Shown: positions 18,227-27,077, counted from the stretch's first letter. The stretch is 64,000 bases of DNA from Pseudomonas sp. CC120222-01a (GCF_003097235.1 NZ_QEQQ01000013.1:107594-171593); one strand, 5' to 3'. Numbers and translations: made by a program. Notes: a model not told the origin generated them from the letters alone.

Positions 18227-18477
18227 ATCGAGCGCCGCCCGCGCGGCGCATCGCGGGCAAGCCCGCTCCCACATTTGTTTCGGGCCAGTTACTCCTGTGC
18301 CGCCAACAGGATCCGCCTTGGTGCATGACTGGAGACAGGTGGGGCTTCATCAGCGCCCACCAAGATGCATTGCCATGCCAACAAGGCGGTCCCTGTTGGC
18401 TTCACAGGAGAGATTGGCCCGAAACAAATGTGGGAGCGGGCTTGCCCGCGATGCGCCGCGCGGGCGGCGCTCGATAT
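18227..18477. repeat. Large REP-based inverted repeat with 61-base perfect arms
   Basis: The left arm 18227-18287 and the right arm 18417-18477 are exact reverse complements. Each contains the REP core GCGGGCAAGCCCGCTCCCAC plus an additional GC-rich flank and a TTTGTTTCGGGCC extension. Inside the arms further imperfect complementarity continues (CTCCTGTG, GCCAACAGG and ACCGCC-like blocks), so nearly the whole 250 bases can fold into one cruciform. It is much longer than the other REP pairs in the window. Confidence 0.9.
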
Positions 18478-18551
18478 CCGCATCCGCACAACTCTTGAAC
18501 TGATCACTTAGGCATCCACACAAAATTTCTGCATAAAGCACTAGTCATCGC

Positions 18552-18566
18552 AGCAGTTGTACGATA
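18552..18566. promoter_or_regulatory. Candidate GntR/FCD operator upstream of kdgD
   Basis: AGCAGTTGTACGATA contains the near-palindrome TTGTACGA. The same 14 bases (AGCAGTTGTACGAT) recur at 25128-25141, beside the GntR gene that closes this operon. FadR-subfamily regulators commonly bind TnGTnnnACnA-like sites. Confidence 0.55.
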
Positions 18567-18625
18567 ACTTACCTCCAACGCAGAACAACACCCTTCACCC
18601 CAAGCGCCACAGGATGCCTACAACA

Positions 18626-19537
18626 ATGACTCCACAAGAACTGAAATCCATCCTCTCCCACGGCCTGCTGTCTTTCCCGGTCACCGACTTCAATGCCCAG
18701 GGCGACTTCAACCAGGCTGGCTACATCAAGCGCCTGGAGTGGCTCGCCCCTTACGGCGCCAGCGCCCTGTTCGCCGCCGGTGGCACCGGTGAGTTCTTCT
18801 CCCTGGCCGCCAGCGAATACAGCCAGGTGATCAAGACTGCGGTCGACACCTGCGCCAAGTCGGTGCCAATCCTCGCCGGCGTCGGTGGTTCCACCCGCCA
18901 GGCCATCGAATACGCGCAAGAAGCCGAGCGCCTGGGCGCCAAGGGCCTGCTGCTGCTGCCGCACTACCTCACCGAAGCCAGCCAGGACGGCGTAGCCGCC
19001 CACGTCGAAGCGGTGTGCAAATCGGTCAACATCGGTGTGGTGGTGTACAACCGCAACGTCTGCCGCCTGAACGCCAACCTGCTGGAACAACTGGCCGAGC
19101 GTTGCCCGAACCTGATCGGCTACAAGGACGGCCTGGGCGACATCGAACTGATGGTGTCGATCCGTCGCCGCATGGGTGATCGTTTCAGCTACCTGGGTGG
19201 CCTGCCGACCGCCGAGGTGTATGCTGCGGCCTACAAGGCACTGGGTGTGCCGGTGTACTCGTCGGCAGTGTTCAACTTCATTCCGAAGACCGCGATGGAC
19301 TTCTACCACGCCATCGCCCGCGACGATCACGCCACCGTGGCCAAGCTGATCGACGATTTCTTCCTGCCGTACCTGGACATCCGTAACCGCAAGGCCGGCT
19401 ACGCCGTGAGCATCGTCAAGGCTGGCGCCAAGATCGCCGGTTACGACGCAGGCCCGGTGCGCACCCCGCTGACCGACCTGACCGCCGAAGAGTACGAAAT
19501 GCTCGCAGCACTGATGGACAAGATGGGCCCGCAATAA
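18626..19537 (+). CDS. kdgD: 5-dehydro-4-deoxyglucarate dehydratase KdgD
   Basis: A 303-residue DHDPS/NAL-superfamily TIM barrel. It dehydrates and decarboxylates 5-keto-4-deoxyglucarate to 2-ketoglutarate semialdehyde. Schiff-base Lys167 (LIGYKDGLGD) and Tyr141 (VVYNRN) are visible, as is the GGTGEFFSL substrate-carboxylate loop near residue 52. The open frame extends further upstream, but ATG 18626 (MTPQELKSIL) fits the family start; AGGA lies about 12 bases upstream. First gene of the galactarate operon. Confidence 0.93.
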   Translation: MTPQELKSILSHGLLSFPVTDFNAQGDFNQAGYIKRLEWLAPYGASALFAAGGTGEFFSLAASEYSQVIKTAVDTCAKSVPILAGVGGSTRQAIEYAQEAERLGAKGLLLLPHYLTEASQDGVAAHVEAVCKSVNIGVVVYNRNVCRLNANLLEQLAERCPNLIGYKDGLGDIELMVSIRRRMGDRFSYLGGLPTAEVYAAAYKALGVPVYSSAVFNFIPKTAMDFYHAIARDDHATVAKLIDDFFLPYLDIRNRKAGYAVSIVKAGAKIAGYDAGPVRTPLTDLTAEEYEMLAALMDKMGPQ

Positions 19538-19566
19538 GCGCGCCCTGCGGCCTGCCATTGCCGCAT

Positions 19567-19591
19567 CCGGAGTGGGCCTGCCCCACTCCGG
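19567..19591. promoter_or_regulatory. Intercistronic hairpin between kdgD and the MFS gene
   Basis: CCGGAGTGGG, five-base loop, CCCACTCCGG: a 10-base perfect stem with no T-run, 29 bases after the kdgD stop. It is likely an mRNA-stability or partial-termination element rather than a full terminator, since the operon continues. Confidence 0.5.
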
Positions 19592-19640
19592 CTACAACTC
19601 GTGAGCCCGCACAAAAATAACTAGTGGGAGTATTACCAGC

Positions 19641-21005
19641 ATGCAAGCGACTAAAAAGACGCATGTGCGCTACCTGATCCTGTTCATGCTGTTCCTGGTG
19701 ACCACGATCAACTACGCAGACCGAGCCACCATCGCCATCGCAGGCTCCAGCCTGCAGAAAGACCTCGGCATCGACGCCGTTACCCTTGGTTATATTTTCT
19801 CCGCCTTCGGATGGGCTTACGTGGCCGGGCAGATCCCCGGTGGCTGGCTGCTGGACCGCTTCGGCTCGAAGAATGTCTATGCCTTCAGCATCTTCACCTG
19901 GTCGCTGTTCACCCTGCTGCAGGGCTTTGTCGGCGGCCTGCCGGTGGCCTGGGCGGTGGTGACCCTGTTCACCCTGCGCTTCCTCGTCGGTTTCGCCGAA
20001 GCCCCGTCGTTCCCGGGGAACGCCCGTATCGTCGCGGCCTGGTTCCCGACCCAGGAACGCGGCACCGCCTCGGCGATCTTCAACTCGGCGCAGTACTTCG
20101 CCACCGCACTGTTCGCTCCGATCATGGGCTGGATCGTGTTCAGCTTCGGCTGGGAGCACGTGTTCGTGGTCATGGGCGCACTGGGCATCGTGTTCTCCAT
20201 GGTGTGGCTGAAGACCATCCACAACCCGCGCCAGCACCCGCGCATCAGCCAGAGCGAACTCGAGCACATCGAGCAGAACGGCGGCCTGGTCGACATGGAC
20301 CAGAAGCGCGGCAACGACGGCCCGAAATGGGGCTACATCAAGCAACTGCTGACCAGCCGCATGCTGCTGGGCGTGTACCTGGGCCAGTACTGCATCAACG
20401 CCATCACTTACTTCTTCCTCACCTGGTTTCCGGTTTACCTGGTGCAGGAACGCGGCATGACCATCCTCAAGGCCGGCTTCATCGCCTCGCTGCCGGCGGT
20501 ATGCGGCTTCATTGGTGGCGTGCTGGGCGGTGTGATCTCGGACTGGCTGCTGCGCCGCGGCAACTCGCTGACCTTCTCGCGCAAGCTGCCGATCGTCTGC
20601 GGCCTGTTGCTGTCGACCACCATGGTCTTCTGCAACTATGTCGACGCCGAATGGATGGTGGTCGGCTTCATGACCCTGGCCTTCTTCGGCAAAGGCATCG
20701 GCGCACTGGGCTGGGCGGTGGTGGCCGACACCTCGCCCAAACAGATCGCCGGGCTGTCCGGTGGCCTGTTCAACACCTTCGGCAACATCGCCTCGATCAC
20801 CACCCCGATCGTCATCGGCTACATCATCAGCGCCACCGGCTCGTTCAAGTGGGCCCTGGTGTATGTGGGTGCCAACGCCCTGGTGGCGGTGTTCAGCTAC
20901 CTGGTGATCGTCGGCCCGATCAAGCGTATCGAGCTGCGCGACGATGCCCCGAAGCCGCAACCTGAGCCAGCCGCCAACGGCGAACTGGCCAGCTCGCGGC
21001 ACTGA
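19641..21005 (+). CDS. MFS transporter of the ACS family, probable galactarate/glucarate permease
   Basis: A 454-residue, 12-span anion:cation symporter. TM1 contains FLVTTINYADRATIAIAG, the motif region of GudP/GarP/ExuT-type hexarate and hexuronate carriers, and the loop-2 motif GGWLLDRFGSKNVYAF is intact. It lies between kdgD and garD, which makes D-galactarate/D-glucarate uptake the likely role. RBS GTGGGAG precedes the ATG. Confidence 0.88.
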   Translation: MQATKKTHVRYLILFMLFLVTTINYADRATIAIAGSSLQKDLGIDAVTLGYIFSAFGWAYVAGQIPGGWLLDRFGSKNVYAFSIFTWSLFTLLQGFVGGLPVAWAVVTLFTLRFLVGFAEAPSFPGNARIVAAWFPTQERGTASAIFNSAQYFATALFAPIMGWIVFSFGWEHVFVVMGALGIVFSMVWLKTIHNPRQHPRISQSELEHIEQNGGLVDMDQKRGNDGPKWGYIKQLLTSRMLLGVYLGQYCINAITYFFLTWFPVYLVQERGMTILKAGFIASLPAVCGFIGGVLGGVISDWLLRRGNSLTFSRKLPIVCGLLLSTTMVFCNYVDAEWMVVGFMTLAFFGKGIGALGWAVVADTSPKQIAGLSGGLFNTFGNIASITTPIVIGYIISATGSFKWALVYVGANALVAVFSYLVIVGPIKRIELRDDAPKPQPEPAANGELASSRH

Positions 21006-21012
21006 GTGAACA

Positions 21013-21042
21013 CGCCCGCGCCGGCTGCTGCCGACGCGGGCG
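21013..21042. promoter_or_regulatory. Intercistronic hairpin between the MFS gene and garD
   Basis: CGCCCGCG, 14-base centre, CGCGGGCG: an 8-base GC stem directly after the MFS stop, without a T-run. Like the hairpin at 19567 it may set the relative message levels within the operon. Confidence 0.4.
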
Positions 21043-21084
21043 GATGTACAAAAAGCCTGAGAACCTGACAAGTAGGGCCCAAAC

Positions 21085-22638
21085 ATGCAGTTGATCGAAC
21101 ATTCCGACTCGCCCCGCTACGTCCGCCTGCACGAAGACGACAACGTCGTGGTCGTGGTCAATGACGGCGGCCTGGGCGAAGGCGCCCGCTTCGCCGACGG
21201 CCTGACCCTGGTCGAAGGCGTGCCACAGAGCCATAAGGTCGCCACCGTACTGATCGCCAAGGGCGAGCCGGTGCGCCGCTATGGCCAGATCATCGGTTAC
21301 GCCCTGGAAGACCTGCGCCAAGGCAGCTGGGTACAGGAAAGCCAGCTGGCCATGCCGGCCGCCCCCGAGCTGGACAGCCTGCCGCGCTGCGATGCAGTGC
21401 CCGATGCCCTGCCGCCGCTGGATGGTTTCACCTTCGAAGGCTACCGCAACGCCGACGGCACCGTCGGCACCCGCAACATCCTCGGCATCACCACCACCGT
21501 GCAGTGCGTGACCGGCGTACTGGAGCACGCGGTCAAACGCATCCGCGCCGAACTGCTGCCCAAATACCCCAACGTCGATGACGTCGTCGCCCTCACCCAC
21601 AGCTACGGCTGCGGCGTGGCGATCAACGCTCGCGACGCCTACATCCCGATCCGCACCGTGCGCAACCTGGCGCGCAACCCCAACCTCGGTGGTGAGGCGC
21701 TGGTGATCAGCCTGGGTTGCGAAAAGCTCCAGGCCGGCCAGGTGATGCACGATAACGACCCGTCGGTAGACCTCAGCGAGCCTTGGCTGTATCGCCTGCA
21801 GGACGCCAGCCTCGGCTTTGCCGAGATGATCGAGCAGATCATGGGCCTGGCTGAAACCCGCCTCAAGAAGCTCGACCAGCGCCGCCGCGAGACCGTGCCA
21901 GCCAGCGAGCTGATCCTCGGCATGCAGTGCGGCGGCAGTGACGCCTTCTCCGGCATCACCGCCAACCCGGCGCTCGGCTTCGCTGCCGACCTGCTGGTGC
22001 GCGCTGGCGCCACCGTGCTGTTCTCGGAAGTAACCGAAGTGCGCGACGCCATCTACATGCTCACCTCGCGTGCCGAAAACCAGGAAGTCGCCGATGCCCT
22101 GGTGCGCGAGATGGACTGGTACGACCGCTACCTGCAGCAAGGTGCGGCTGACCGCAGCGCCAACACCACGCCGGGCAACAAGAAAGGCGGCCTGTCAAAC
22201 ATCGTCGAGAAGTCCCTCGGTTCGATCGTCAAATCCGGCAGCGGCGCCATCCAGGGCGTGCTTGGCCCGGGCGAGCGGGTCAACCGCAAGGGCCTGATCT
22301 TCTGCGCCACCCCGGCCAGCGACTTCGTCTGCGGCACCTTGCAACTGGCCGCCGGCATGAACCTGCACGTGTTCACCACTGGCCGCGGCACGCCGTACGG
22401 CCTGGCCATGGCACCGGTGGTCAAGGTCTGCACCCGCACCGAGCTGGCCCAGCGCTGGCCGGACCTGATCGACATCGACGCCGGGCGCATTGCCAGTGGC
22501 CGCTCGACCATCGAAGAGCTGGGCTGGGAGCTGTTCCACTACTACCTGGACGTGGCCAGCGGCCGCAAGCAGACCTGGGCTGAACAGCACCGCCTGCACA
22601 ACGACATCACCCTGTTCAATCCGGCACCGATTACCTGA
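21085..22638 (+). CDS. garD: Galactarate dehydratase GarD (UxaA/GarD family)
   Basis: A 517-residue dehydratase converting meso-galactarate to 5-keto-4-deoxyglucarate, the substrate of KdgD. The N-terminal SAF-like domain covers about residues 1-95. The main domain begins GYRNADGTVGTRNILGI and includes the metal-site motif HSYGCGVAIN. The C-terminal domain has FVCGTLQLAAGMNLHVFTTG. Length matches E. coli GarD. Altronate dehydratase is a paralogue, but the neighbours favour galactarate. Confidence 0.92.
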   Translation: MQLIEHSDSPRYVRLHEDDNVVVVVNDGGLGEGARFADGLTLVEGVPQSHKVATVLIAKGEPVRRYGQIIGYALEDLRQGSWVQESQLAMPAAPELDSLPRCDAVPDALPPLDGFTFEGYRNADGTVGTRNILGITTTVQCVTGVLEHAVKRIRAELLPKYPNVDDVVALTHSYGCGVAINARDAYIPIRTVRNLARNPNLGGEALVISLGCEKLQAGQVMHDNDPSVDLSEPWLYRLQDASLGFAEMIEQIMGLAETRLKKLDQRRRETVPASELILGMQCGGSDAFSGITANPALGFAADLLVRAGATVLFSEVTEVRDAIYMLTSRAENQEVADALVREMDWYDRYLQQGAADRSANTTPGNKKGGLSNIVEKSLGSIVKSGSGAIQGVLGPGERVNRKGLIFCATPASDFVCGTLQLAAGMNLHVFTTGRGTPYGLAMAPVVKVCTRTELAQRWPDLIDIDAGRIASGRSTIEELGWELFHYYLDVASGRKQTWAEQHRLHNDITLFNPAPIT

Positions 22639-22661
22639 TCATTCAACCCTAGGAGCCCCAC

Positions 22662-24242
22662 ATGCCAGAGATCCTCGGCCACAACTTCATCGCCGGCCAG
22701 CGCAGCGCCGCTGGTTCGCAACGCCTGCAGAGCCTGGACGCCACCACCGGCGAGGCCCTGCCCTACAGCTTCGCCCAGGCCACCGTGGCCGAAGTGGACC
22801 AGGCTGCCAAAGCCGCCGCCGCCGCCTTTGTCGAATTCCGCAACCTGAAACCGGCCCGCCGCGCCGAGTTCCTCGACGCCATCGCTGCCGAACTGGACGA
22901 GCTGGACGACGCCTTCGTCGCCATCGTCTGCCGTGAAACCGCCTTGCCTGCCGCCCGTATCCAGGGCGAGCGCGGCCGCACCAGCGGGCAGATGCGCCTG
23001 TTCGCCCAGGTGCTGCGCCGTGGCGATTTCCTCGGTGCGCGCATCGACCTGGCCCTGCCCGAGCGCCAGCCACTGCCGCGGGTGGACCTGCGCCAGATGC
23101 GCATCGGCGTAGGCCCGGTCGCCGTGTTCGGTGCCAGCAACTTCCCGCTGGCCTTCTCTACCGCCGGTGGTGACACCGCCGCCGCCCTGGCCGCCGGTTG
23201 CCCGGTGGTGTTCAAGGCGCACAGCGGCCACATGGCCACCGCCGACCTGGTCGGCTGCGCCATCCAGCGTGCCGCCGAACGCACCGGCATGCCCAAGGGT
23301 GTGTTCAACATGGTGTTCGGCGCGGGCGTTGGCGAGCCGCTGGTCAAGCACCCGGCCATCCAGGCCGTGGGCTTCACCGGTTCGCTCAAGGGTGGCGACG
23401 CCCTGTGCCGCATGGCCGCTGAGCGCCCACAACCGATCCCGGTGTTCGCCGAGATGTCCAGCATCAACCCGGTGATCATCCTGCCGGGTGCCCTGGCCAA
23501 GCGAGGTGAAGCCATCGCCCGCGAGCTGGCCGGCTCCGTGTGCATGGGTGCCGGGCAGTTCTGCACTAACCCAGGCCTGGTGATCGGCCTGCAGTCGGCG
23601 CAGTACAGCCAGCTGCTCGCCGACCTCGGCCAGCACCTCGACCAGCAGGCCGGGCAGACCATGCTCAATGCTGGCGGCCTGCGCAGCTACGTCGGCGGCC
23701 TGGAGCACCTGCACGCCCACGCCGGTATCGAGCACCTGGCCGGCCAGGCCCAGGAAGGCAGCCAGGCCCGTGCCCAGCTGTTCAAGGCCGATGCCCGCCT
23801 GCTGGTGGAAGCCGACCCGTTGCTGCAGGAAGAAGTGTTCGGCCCGACCACCGTGGCGGTCGAGGTCAAGGACAATGCGCAACTGCGTGACGCCCTGCTC
23901 GGCCTGCGCGGCCAGCTGACCGCGACACTGATCGGCGAGCCGGAGGACTTCGAGGCCTACGCCTGGCTGGTACCGCTGCTGGAAGAGAAAGTCGGCCGCA
24001 TCCTGGTCAATGGCTACCCGACCGGTGTCGAAGTGTGCGACGCGATGGTCCACGGCGGGCCGTATCCGGCCACCTCCGATGCCCGGGGTACCTCGGTCGG
24101 CACCCTGGCCATCGACCGCTTCCTGCGCCCGGTGTGCTACCAGAACTACCCGCAGGCGCTGTTGCCTGAGGCACTGCGTGACGCTAACCCACTGGGGCTG
24201 CGTCGCTTGGTGAATGGGCAGTGGAGCGAAGGTTCGGTCTGA
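22662..24242 (+). CDS. 2-ketoglutarate semialdehyde dehydrogenase (ALDH family)
   Basis: A 526-residue aldehyde dehydrogenase oxidising 2-ketoglutarate semialdehyde to 2-ketoglutarate, the last step of the oxidative hexarate pathway. The catalytic cysteine is Cys301 (GAGQFCTNPG) and the general base is Glu264 (FAEMSSINPV). The cofactor region VAVFGASNFPLAFS is near residue 155. This longer ALDH branch with FGASNFP is typical of KGSADH enzymes that prefer NADP. AGGAG RBS; 23 bases after garD. Confidence 0.9.
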   Translation: MPEILGHNFIAGQRSAAGSQRLQSLDATTGEALPYSFAQATVAEVDQAAKAAAAAFVEFRNLKPARRAEFLDAIAAELDELDDAFVAIVCRETALPAARIQGERGRTSGQMRLFAQVLRRGDFLGARIDLALPERQPLPRVDLRQMRIGVGPVAVFGASNFPLAFSTAGGDTAAALAAGCPVVFKAHSGHMATADLVGCAIQRAAERTGMPKGVFNMVFGAGVGEPLVKHPAIQAVGFTGSLKGGDALCRMAAERPQPIPVFAEMSSINPVIILPGALAKRGEAIARELAGSVCMGAGQFCTNPGLVIGLQSAQYSQLLADLGQHLDQQAGQTMLNAGGLRSYVGGLEHLHAHAGIEHLAGQAQEGSQARAQLFKADARLLVEADPLLQEEVFGPTTVAVEVKDNAQLRDALLGLRGQLTATLIGEPEDFEAYAWLVPLLEEKVGRILVNGYPTGVEVCDAMVHGGPYPATSDARGTSVGTLAIDRFLRPVCYQNYPQALLPEALRDANPLGLRRLVNGQWSEGSV

Positions 24243-24254
24243 TTCCACTCAAAC

Positions 24255-24286
24255 AAGAAAGCCCCGCGTTTGCGGGGCTTTTCTTT
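24255..24286. terminator. Bidirectional intrinsic terminator closing the galactarate operon
   Basis: AAGAAAGCCCCGC, GTTT loop, GCGGGGCTTTTCTTT. It lies 13 bases past the dehydrogenase stop and 50 bases past the convergent GntR gene stop, so it should end both transcripts. Confidence 0.88.
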
Positions 24287-24291
24287 GTCGC

Positions 24292-24320
24292 CTGTGCTGG
24301 CCTCTTCGCGGGACAAGCCC
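24292..24320. repeat. Truncated REP fragment
   Basis: CTGTGCTGGCCTCTTCGCGG with a following GGACAAGCCC resembles the left half of the REP unit at 30948. Nearly the same fragment recurs at 44183. No facing partner is present. Confidence 0.6.
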
Positions 24321-24335
24321 AGGTTATTGAAGGCC

Positions 24336-25085
24336 TCAGGCCCCCTGTGCCTCGGCTTCTTCATGGGCCTGGCGCAAGCGCTCGCGGCTGTTGCTCAGGT
24401 GCATGCGCATGGCCATCTTCGCCCCTTCGCTGTCGCGCCGGGCGATGGCCTCGTAAATGGCTTCGTGCTCGTGCATCAGGCGGCTCATGTAATGCGCCTG
24501 GTCATCATGGGCCAACCGTGCCGAATTCAACCGGGTACGCGGAATGATGCTGGTACCCAGGTGGTTGATGATATCGGCGAAATAATGATTGCCGCTGGCC
24601 TGGGCAATGCGCAGGTGGAACTGGAAGTCTGCCGACACTGCATCGGTGGCATGTGCCGCGCCTTCGTTGAGCTCGTCCAGCGCGGCCCGCATGCCGGCCA
24701 GCTCTTCGTCGCTGCGCCGTTGCGCCGCGAGGCCTGCCGACTCGATTTCCAGGGCGATGCGCAGCTCCAGCACCGCCAGCACTTCACGCAAGGTCACCAC
24801 GGTCGCCGGGTCGATACGGAACCCCCCGGTCGCCGGCGCGTCCAGCACGAAAGTGCCGATGCCATGGCGCGTCTCGACCTGCCCGGCCGCTTGCAACCGG
24901 GAGATCGCCTCACGCACCACGGTGCGGCTGACGCCCTCCTCGGCCATGATCTGCGATTCGGTCGGCAGCTTGTCGCCGCGCTTGATCTGGCCGCTGCGAA
25001 TGCGCTCGGTCAGTACCGTGACCAGTTCCTGGGCCAGACTGCGCGGCTTGCGCCGGGTCCTTGCCTGTACCTGCTGCTCTGTCAT
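24336..25085 (-). CDS. GntR/FCD transcriptional regulator of the galactarate operon
   Basis: A 249-residue FadR-subfamily regulator. The winged HTH is at about residues 15-85 (LPTESQIMAEEGVSRTVVRE, then VETRHGIGTFV), followed by an all-helical FCD ligand domain with Asp/His metal-site residues (DFQFHLRIAQASGN, MHEHEAIYEAI). The ATG at 25085 (MTEQQVQART) was chosen over the one at 25118 since that lacks any RBS. It is convergent with the operon it likely represses. Shared sites at 18552 and 25128 support control of kdgD onward and autoregulation. Confidence 0.87.
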   Translation of the reverse strand: MTEQQVQARTRRKPRSLAQELVTVLTERIRSGQIKRGDKLPTESQIMAEEGVSRTVVREAISRLQAAGQVETRHGIGTFVLDAPATGGFRIDPATVVTLREVLAVLELRIALEIESAGLAAQRRSDEELAGMRAALDELNEGAAHATDAVSADFQFHLRIAQASGNHYFADIINHLGTSIIPRTRLNSARLAHDDQAHYMSRLMHEHEAIYEAIARRDSEGAKMAMRMHLSNSRERLRQAHEEAEAQGA

Positions 25086-25127
25086 GCCCTGTATTTCACC
25101 TTGAAAGACAGCCGTCATGATAGCGCA

Positions 25128-25143
25128 AGCAGTTGTACGATCA
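25128..25143. promoter_or_regulatory. Candidate GntR/FCD operator between the divergent regulators
   Basis: AGCAGTTGTACGATCA, the second copy of the site upstream of kdgD. It lies 43-58 bases before the GntR start and about 100 bases before the divergent HutC-type gene, suitable for autoregulation. Confidence 0.55.
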
Positions 25144-25243
25144 CATACACCCGATGCGGTATTTCATCAAAGCGCTGCGCCAGGTGCACGCCCCGGCACT
25201 GGTAGACTGTCGCCCGTTGCACTTGACGGGACTGAGCGAAGGC

Positions 25244-25978
25244 ATGAACGAAACGCGATACGCCGTGGTGGCCAAGGACTTGATGGAAGGCATCGCCAGT
25301 GGCCGCTACCCGGTGGGCAGCCTGCTGCCGACTGAATTCGAACTGTGCGATTTGTATGAGGTGAGCCGGCACACGGTGCGGGCGGCGATCAACCAGTTGC
25401 TCAACCAGGGGCTGGTGTCACGCCGCAAGCGGGTCGGTACCCGGGTCGAGGCCAGCAGCCCGCGCGGTGGGTACTCGCAGTCACTGGCGACGGTGGCGGA
25501 CCTTGCGCAGCTGGCGGAAACCCAGCAACGGGAGATTCAGAACGTGCGCCACTTCGTCGCCGACCTGAGTGAAGCCGCGCGCCTGGGGCTGGTACCGGGG
25601 GAACACTACTTCTGCGTGTCGAGCATCCGCGTCGACCGCCAGTGCAATACCGCGCCGCTGTGCTGGACCGATGTCTACGCCCAGCGTGATTACGCCGAGG
25701 TCATCGAACTGGCCCGCGAGCACCCCGACCAGCTGATCGCCGCGTTGATCGAACAACACTATGGCCGGTCGATCGCCGTCGTCGACCAGCAGGTACGGGC
25801 CGTGTTGCTGACGGCAGAGATGGCGCGTGAACTGAAGGCCGCGACGGGTTCGCCAGGACTGAAGATCATCCGCCATTACCGCGAGAAAAACGGTGACCTG
25901 ATGGCAGTTTCCGAGACCGTGCACCCGGATGACCGGTTCACCCTGGTGACCCAGATGCGCCGGGACACGCAGGGCTGA
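25244..25978 (+). CDS. GntR/HutC-family transcriptional regulator (UTRA domain)
   Basis: A 244-residue regulator. The N-terminal wHTH (about residues 5-70) reads LPTEFELCDLYEVSRHTVRA with wing GLVSRRKRVGTRV. The C-terminal UTRA chorismate-lyase-like ligand domain (about 95-240) ends in MAVSETVHPDDRFTLVTQM. ATG 25244 (MNETRYAVVAKDL) starts the domain directly; the upstream in-frame extension from 25133 overlaps the operator region and lacks homology-like features. Target unknown: it neighbours the galactarate regulator but has no obvious partner enzyme. Confidence 0.82.
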   Translation: MNETRYAVVAKDLMEGIASGRYPVGSLLPTEFELCDLYEVSRHTVRAAINQLLNQGLVSRRKRVGTRVEASSPRGGYSQSLATVADLAQLAETQQREIQNVRHFVADLSEAARLGLVPGEHYFCVSSIRVDRQCNTAPLCWTDVYAQRDYAEVIELAREHPDQLIAALIEQHYGRSIAVVDQQVRAVLLTAEMARELKAATGSPGLKIIRHYREKNGDLMAVSETVHPDDRFTLVTQMRRDTQG

Positions 25979-26018
25979 AACCGCTACAGTAGGTGCTTTC
26001 CATGGAAGGAAGTTGCGC

Positions 26019-26669
26019 ATGAAATCGCTCGACCGTGCCCTGCTCGCCTGTGGCCTGCTCATCCCGTTCTGGCTGCTGATCGGCGTCTGGTTCACCGCCC
26101 AGGCCTACCCTGGCTACGACCACCTGCAACAGGCCATGAGCCAGCTCGGCGCCCAAGGTTCCCCGACCCAGCACTGGTCGCCCCTGGTCAACAACTTCCC
26201 CCTCGCCCTGCTGTTCGGCCTGTTTGCCTGGGGCCTTGCCCGGCATTGGCGCGCCTCGAAACTTGCGCTGCTGAGCGCTGCCCTGATCCTGCTGCATGGT
26301 CTGGGCAGCCTCGGCACTGGCCTGTTTCCGTGCGACCAAGGCTGCGCACCTGCCGAGCCGTCGAGCTCGCAGCAACTGCACAACCTCAGTGGCCTGCTGA
26401 TGTTCCTCTCGTTGACCCTGGCCAGCGCGCTGTGGGCCTGGCTCGGCAAGCGCCTGGCCAGTTCGCCAGCCTTGAGCTGGTTTTCGCTGGCGTGCCTGAT
26501 TGCCGCGTTGGTCAGCGTCGTGTTCATGGCCCAGGCCGCACAAAGCGGCGAACTGTTCGGCCTGTACCAAAGGCTGAACTATGGCGTGTCAGTGGTGTGG
26601 ATCGCCGGCTTGGCGCTGAGCTGCCTGCACCCGGCACTGGCAAATCGCATTCGCATCGCCACTACCTGA
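26019..26669 (+). CDS. DUF998-type integral membrane protein
   Basis: A 216-residue protein with six predicted membrane spans, a PGYDHLQQAMSQLGAQGSPT loop after TM1 (the hallmark of DUF998 proteins) and the FPCDQGC motif near residue 105. ATG 26019 has GGAAGG 9-15 bases upstream. Function is not known. It is a single gene between the HutC regulator and a small secreted protein. Confidence 0.8.
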   Translation: MKSLDRALLACGLLIPFWLLIGVWFTAQAYPGYDHLQQAMSQLGAQGSPTQHWSPLVNNFPLALLFGLFAWGLARHWRASKLALLSAALILLHGLGSLGTGLFPCDQGCAPAEPSSSQQLHNLSGLLMFLSLTLASALWAWLGKRLASSPALSWFSLACLIAALVSVVFMAQAAQSGELFGLYQRLNYGVSVVWIAGLALSCLHPALANRIRIATT

Positions 26670-26743
26670 TGGGAAAATGCTGGCCCCCAGGCATCTTTAG
26701 CCAAGGCAAACTCCCTTCATCTTCAGATGCTTAGGACAGCAAC

Positions 26744-27073
26744 ATGCGAGTATTTCTAGCAACGATGGCCGGCTGCCTGCTGGCCACTGCCGCCTTTGGC
26801 GCCCAGGCCAAAGCGCTTAGCCAGAACGACCGCGAAACCTGTGGATGGGGATCGCAGATCGCCGCCGAGGCGCAGCAAGCCAAGCTCTCCGGCGTCACCC
26901 TGTACGCCACGCGCAAGAAGCTGCAGGTGCGCCGCTTCGCCAAACCCTGGATGCGCATGACCGCCTTCGGCATCACCGAACAGACCTACAACAGCCGTTC
27001 GAAACTGCAGCCGTCAGCGATCAAGCAGACGTATTACGAGCAATGCGTCCAGCACGCAGTGGCAAAACGATAA
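26744..27073 (+). CDS. Small secreted protein, unknown function
   Basis: A 109-residue protein with a signal peptide ending at about AQA (residues 20-22). The mature part is about 87 residues, basic, with two cysteines (near 33 and 101) that could form a disulfide. No recognised domain. It ends just before an AT-rich hairpin. I do not recognise it. Confidence 0.7.
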   Translation: MRVFLATMAGCLLATAAFGAQAKALSQNDRETCGWGSQIAAEAQQAKLSGVTLYATRKKLQVRRFAKPWMRMTAFGITEQTYNSRSKLQPSAIKQTYYEQCVQHAVAKR

Positions 27074-27077
27074 ATAT

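Larger units (their letters stand above)
18022..18625. other. 604-base intergenic region without a gene
   Basis: It starts with a GC-rich hairpin (about 18051-18077, GCGGGGCGGC with a one-base bulge) that may end the C26 gene transcript. A long REP-based inverted repeat (18227-18477) follows, then the kdgD promoter region with a candidate GntR site. Short open frames here lie inside the repeats or antisense to nothing and show no gene-like features. Confidence 0.7.

Noticed and set aside
18227..18477. The long inverted repeat as an insertion sequence with terminal repeats
   Set aside because: Only about 130 bases lie between the arms and there is no transposase frame or target-site duplication.
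19416..21086. 556-residue open frame on the minus strand
   Set aside because: Antisense to the MFS gene and the kdgD end; no recognisable domain.
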